Shown here piece after piece: positions 60,702 through 64,000 of a DNA stretch of 64,000 nucleotides. Position 1 is the first letter of the stretch, and every line of letters begins with the position of its first letter. Origin of the DNA: Wurfbainia villosa (taxonomy: Eukaryota > Streptophyta > Magnoliopsida > Zingiberales > Zingiberaceae); assembly GCA_025175895.1 (NCBI GenBank), contig JAKLTH010000222.1, positions 1,178,001 through 1,242,000 on the forward strand. Reading direction: 5' to 3'. The notes under the pieces are model-generated. The model was not told where the DNA came from and did not search any database. It saw only the letters and a list, made by a program, of their open reading frames with translations. The translations under genes were made by a program, and so were the position numbers.

Positions 60702-61991
60702 TTATTTAGCTCGCTTATTTCTAGATTTTCTCCATAAATTGTCATTCAGACGATAGGGAGATAAGATAAGAAGAGGAACAAACCGAAGAGAATGCAGAAT
60801 TATATTAATTGTCATGAGTAGATGTGACGACAAGTGGTACATGCCAAAGATCAAACCATTGTGCCAACACCGCCAGCAACAACAACTCTGGAAATAATTA
60901 CACCCATTACAGCGACAGCAAGAAACAGAGCATCTCCGTTGTCTGTTCTCCCCTTGCCCCTCCTCTGCTTCTGCACCCCTTACCACCTCCCATCCTTCTG
61001 GCCGCCAACCCAAATCTCCTCCTTCCCATGCCAATTCTCTCAATCTGTCCCTTGCACCGGCGATTATCTCATCGCCTTCCTCTTCGGAATTATGCGTCTC
61101 GCTTTCAAATTCTTTGATAGTGGTGTCGTCGTCGTCGTCGGTCCACTCCAGGACGCCTCTCGGCGATGGCTCTGTTTCCGTGCTCTGTTTCTCTAAGAAA
61201 GGATGATTCAGTAACTGCTCCGCCGTCCATCGCTCCGTCGCGTCTCTTTTTAAACATCTGGCCACGAAATCACGGCCGACTTCCGACAGCTGCGCTGGCA
61301 ACTCCGGCGTCCCCTCGCCGTAGCCGATCCGGAGCATGGCTCTAACGGCGTCTTCGCCGGCTAAATCTGGCCACCGGGGCGCTCCCCCCGTAGCCATCTC
61401 TATCACCGTGCACCCGAGCGACCATACGTCGGCCGCCGGCGTCGGGCGCTCCCCCCTCGCCACCTCCGGCGCCATCCACAACGGCGTCCCGCCGCGCACC
61501 CAACTGCCGGAAGCGGCGGCGAGTCTCACCGCCACGCCGAAGTCCGCGAGCTTGGCCGCCGGGCCGCGCCCGCCTTCGTGCAGCAGCACATTCCTTCCCT
61601 TGACGTCGCAGTGCACCACTCCGGCGACGTCGTGGAGGTACCGCAGCGCGCGCGCCACGCACCGGGCGTACGCGCGCACGCGGAGCTCGTCGCCCATACC
61701 CGCATCCGCCGCCGTGCCGCTAGGCATGAACTCGAGGTGGAGGTTGCGGCGCCCCCCGACGGTGTCGTCGCCGAGGTAGGAGACGACGTAGGGAGAGCGG
61801 AGCGACTTGAGGATTTGGATCTCGTTCTCGAGAGAGAGGAGGGAGGCAAGGGGGGAGGAGGCTAAGCCGACGGACTTGACGGCGAACACATGGCCATGCC
61901 CGCTTGAGTCGTCGACAGCGAGGTGTACGACGGCGTGGGCGCCGATCCCAAGGCGGCGCCCTCTAACCCATCTCGTGGCGCCGCTTTCCAT
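60702..61991 (-). CDS. MAPKKK, MAPKKK17/18-like (MEKK subfamily)
   Basis: An intronless Ser/Thr kinase; 429 aa from the ATG at 61991, which starts MESGATRWVRGRRLGIGAHA. The kinase domain shows a modified glycine loop (GIGAHAVVHLAV), Lys in FAVKSV, HCDVKGRNVLL as catalytic loop, LADFGVAV, GTPLWMAPEV and WSLGCTVIEMATG. The HCD in place of HRD is usual in this MAPKKK17/18/20 clade, which acts in ABA and stress MAPK cascades upstream of MKK3. After the kinase is an acidic tail (EWTDDDDDTTIKEFESE). The last ~75 residues in this frame are Cys-rich and unlike the family; a +1/-1 shift near 60950 would instead give a short hydrophobic tail ending at 60851. The 18 upstream in-frame codons lack conservation, so the downstream ATG was preferred. 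Confidence 0.9.
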   Translation of the reverse strand: MESGATRWVRGRRLGIGAHAVVHLAVDDSSGHGHVFAVKSVGLASSPLASLLSLENEIQILKSLRSPYVVSYLGDDTVGGRRNLHLEFMPSGTAADAGMGDELRVRAYARCVARALRYLHDVAGVVHCDVKGRNVLLHEGGRGPAAKLADFGVAVRLAAASGSWVRGGTPLWMAPEVARGERPTPAADVWSLGCTVIEMATGGAPRWPDLAGEDAVRAMLRIGYGEGTPELPAQLSEVGRDFVARCLKRDATERWTAEQLLNHPFLEKQSTETEPSPRGVLEWTDDDDDTTIKEFESETHNSEEEGDEIIAGARDRLRELAWEGGDLGWRPEGWEVVRGAEAEEGQGENRQRRCSVSCCRCNGCNYFQSCCCWRCWHNGLIFGMYHLSSHLLMTINIILHSLRFVPLLILSPYRLNDNLWRKSRNKRAK

Positions 61992-62334
61992 TTGGGAATT
62001 GAAAGCGCGTCGCTGCGGTCTTCCTCCGATCGAACTGATGAGCAACTATTTATAGTTAGTTTGGAGGAGATTCTCACAAGGACAGCAAAATTGAAATATT
62101 ATTTATTTATGTGCGTGGATGATTCGATAAACCAATTGAGCAAGAGACTGTAAAAAATCTTCTTCGAGCAATTTTATTTTTTAAAAATATTTTAAGTTAA
62201 AATGTGGAGGAAGAACTAACTGTTATTATATTCAACCTCAGTCTTTACAAAAATATTTTAGTAGCATTTGCTATTTATAAAATAATTCATCTTATCTCTT
62301 AAGTGTGTCAAACTAACTTAAACATGTTTTTTTT

Positions 62335-62715
62335 TAAAACTAGTCTCTAATTTTTGTAGCTCAGAAAATCTTATAAGCCATCTCAAGAAGGTGCCATCAC
62401 ATCTTGACCAATAATGAGTGCTCTCTTCGATTTTGGTAGAGATCGAATTTGACTCATAAGTGACTAATTAGGTAGATTGGGCCATCTCCTTGAACAGAAG
62501 ATTGAAATTTATACGATTTTTATCGGTCATCTTAAAAAAAATTAGTCTCTAATTAAGTTTGTACCTTAGAAAATCTTATAGGCCATATCTCGTGAAAGGT
62601 GCCATCATCCTCTTTGATCAATCGAATGTTCTCTTCGATTTTGGTCAAGGTTGAATTTGACTCGCGAGTGACTAGTTAAGTGGACCTAGCCATTTCGGTA
62701 ACAAAAAAGTAATTA
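62335..62715. repeat. Tandem duplication, two ~190-bp units
   Basis: Units at about 62335-62535 and 62540-62715 share TTAGTCTCTAATT, AGAAAATCTTATA, GGTGCCATCA, TCTTCGATTTTGGT and GAATTTGACTC in the same order with many substitutions. They lie upstream of the MAPKKK gene. Confidence 0.7.
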
Positions 62716-64000
62716 AATTCACTTCCTATGTCTTTTATCATCAGTCTTTCGGTGATAATAAAAAGAAATAAATTATGAGACTGTGTCCCTGACTCGATAG
62801 TTAGAAACAGTGAAAAATTTCTGGATGCAAATAAAAATTCTAAATTTCATGTCGAAATTCGATCTCTATCTATCTGTAATAACATCTGTACTGTTTTAGC
62901 CATTGAACCATCCCAAGCAGATGGATCGAGCCATCTCGATCGAAAACCATCGAATTAGATGGATCGCTCTTCCACTGTACATCGGAATATTCACACCCCT
63001 ATCAAGCGCTGGTAATCTAGCAGCAGTTTGGCAACATGTAAAGCTGAAGAGTCAATTCATGCCATGCCTGAAAGCACTACGCCTTGTCTTCATGCAGCAA
63101 GTTGGCCACCAAATTAGGGCTCCATTGATTTCCTCTTCTGGCAGATATTGAAGCCCTACGCTTCGCTTTGCAAACACACAGGTCCACCAGCCCGAGAGGA
63201 CTACACGTAAGAAAGAATTAGCTTTCCAGTGCATCTCTCATTCATGAAGATATCTCGTCACTAATGTGCTCGAATACGATTGCAATGCGTACCTAAATTC
63301 CGAGCACAATCCAAGTATCTAAATTAAACTGAGTTGGGTCTGTAAATACTGTCAGCGAGCAGAGCCAGGCAAAGCGGTGGGCGAAGCAGAACGTAGTGGC
63401 TGCTGCCTCGATTTGATTTGACTAAAGATGCATGGCATTTGATTTGACTAAAGATGCATGGCAAATCTGTGGACATCCTTTTTGTGGTCACGGTTGGATG
63501 CCAATTCAATCCAGGAGACAAACTCCACGAGACGAGGAGAGAGAGGGAAGAAGTAAACTGGATATCCAACGAGTCGAAAAGAGAAACCTCCACAGCTGGT
63601 GGTGCTTCTTCTCGATTCATTGATTTCTGGCGCAGCAGAGTCGTGCATTTCCGCAAACACTTCACATGCTCGCATGAGTCGGGGCGAGCAATTTGCCGAA
63701 CACCGCGCGGGCATGCAGGCAGATGCCACACTGTCGATGCGCGTGCTGGTCATTGTCACTGCGGTCGTTTCTGCACACACCATCGATAACTTTGAACGAT
63801 TAGGTTTTAGAGAGATTTCATCAAAGATTGGGTTGCCCAAATTGTGGAAGATGGACATGCGAGCAGATAAGACCCCTTTCAATGTTTCTGTTGGTCATTT
63901 GGACAGCACAAACTCAGCAGCAGTATGATTAAAGAACATGGAGCCACCTTGTAGACAGAAAAGGGAACCAGGGTGGCATTTGGCCCGGTCTACATCCCTG
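62716..64000. other. No recognisable gene; long open frames at the window edge
   Basis: Overlapping open frames on both strands between about 63320 and 63930 (up to 144 codons) match nothing I know, and the competing frames suggest chance. A segment ATGCATGGCATTTGATTTGACTAAAG is partly duplicated in tandem at 63425-63465. A gene exon extending beyond the window cannot be excluded. Confidence 0.3.

Noticed and set aside
62903..63151. Possible coding exon near the right edge
   Set aside because: The 82-codon frame has no recognisable motif and no splice or promoter context that I can defend.

Overview
This is a nuclear plant chromosome segment. It carries intron-rich plant genes (DREB2, Atg27-like, GH85, ALOG, LIMR and MAPKKK families), GT-AG introns and abundant DNA transposons. 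The DREB2 gene has a 53-nt facultative exon of the type described in cereal DREB2 genes, which points to a monocot. The species cannot be fixed from the sequence.

Layout. 1-6 kb: a minus-strand DREB2-type AP2/ERF transcription factor with a tiny first exon, a long intron holding the facultative exon, and a G-box-rich promoter. 6-8 kb: two small inverted-repeat elements. 8.2-9.4 kb: degenerate tandem repeats. 9.5-10.2 kb: a two-exon minus-strand gene for a 181-aa acidic protein that I do not recognise. 10,444-26,308: one 15.9-kb Mutator-like element (MULE), bounded by ~190-bp terminal inverted repeats and a perfect 9-bp target-site duplication (AATCCTTTT). It sits 274 bp upstream of the 181-aa gene's start codon. 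27.7-37.4 kb: an 11-exon minus-strand Atg27/MRH-type membrane protein gene. 39.1-48.8 kb: an 11-exon minus-strand cytosolic endo-beta-N-acetylglucosaminidase gene (GH85). 51.3-51.9 kb: an intronless plus-strand ALOG gene. 52.6-59.1 kb: a 14-exon plus-strand LIMR/LMBR1-like membrane protein gene. 60.7-62.0 kb: an intronless minus-strand MAPKKK gene. The last 2 kb hold a tandem duplication and nothing I can name.

The most unusual object is the MULE. Inside it are a decayed MuDR-type transposase (minus strand) and two convergent, diverged genes that each combine a plant mobile domain (PMD)-like N-terminus with a C-terminal Ulp1-like (C48) cysteine protease fold. It also holds five arrays of tandem, imperfectly palindromic units. 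The outer arrays (11.1-11.6 kb and 24.6-25.7 kb) are reverse complements of each other, so the element has nested inverted organisation. In the palindromes the two arms change together (GGTGCTGG/CCAGCACC, GGTCCTGG/CCAGGACC, GGTCTTTGG/CCAAAGACC), so palindromy has been maintained while the sequence drifted. A 0.6-kb element at 7.4-8.0 kb carries the same kind of palindrome, so the design may recur. I infer that transposase, accessory proteins and non-coding arrays formed one mobile system, comparable in outline to VANDAL and Kaonashi MULEs. The transposase copy here is broken.

Exon models for the Atg27-like, GH85, LIMR and DREB2 genes were checked by splice consensus and phase continuity. The two PMD-Ulp1 genes contain apparent frame breaks, and their start codons are unresolved.
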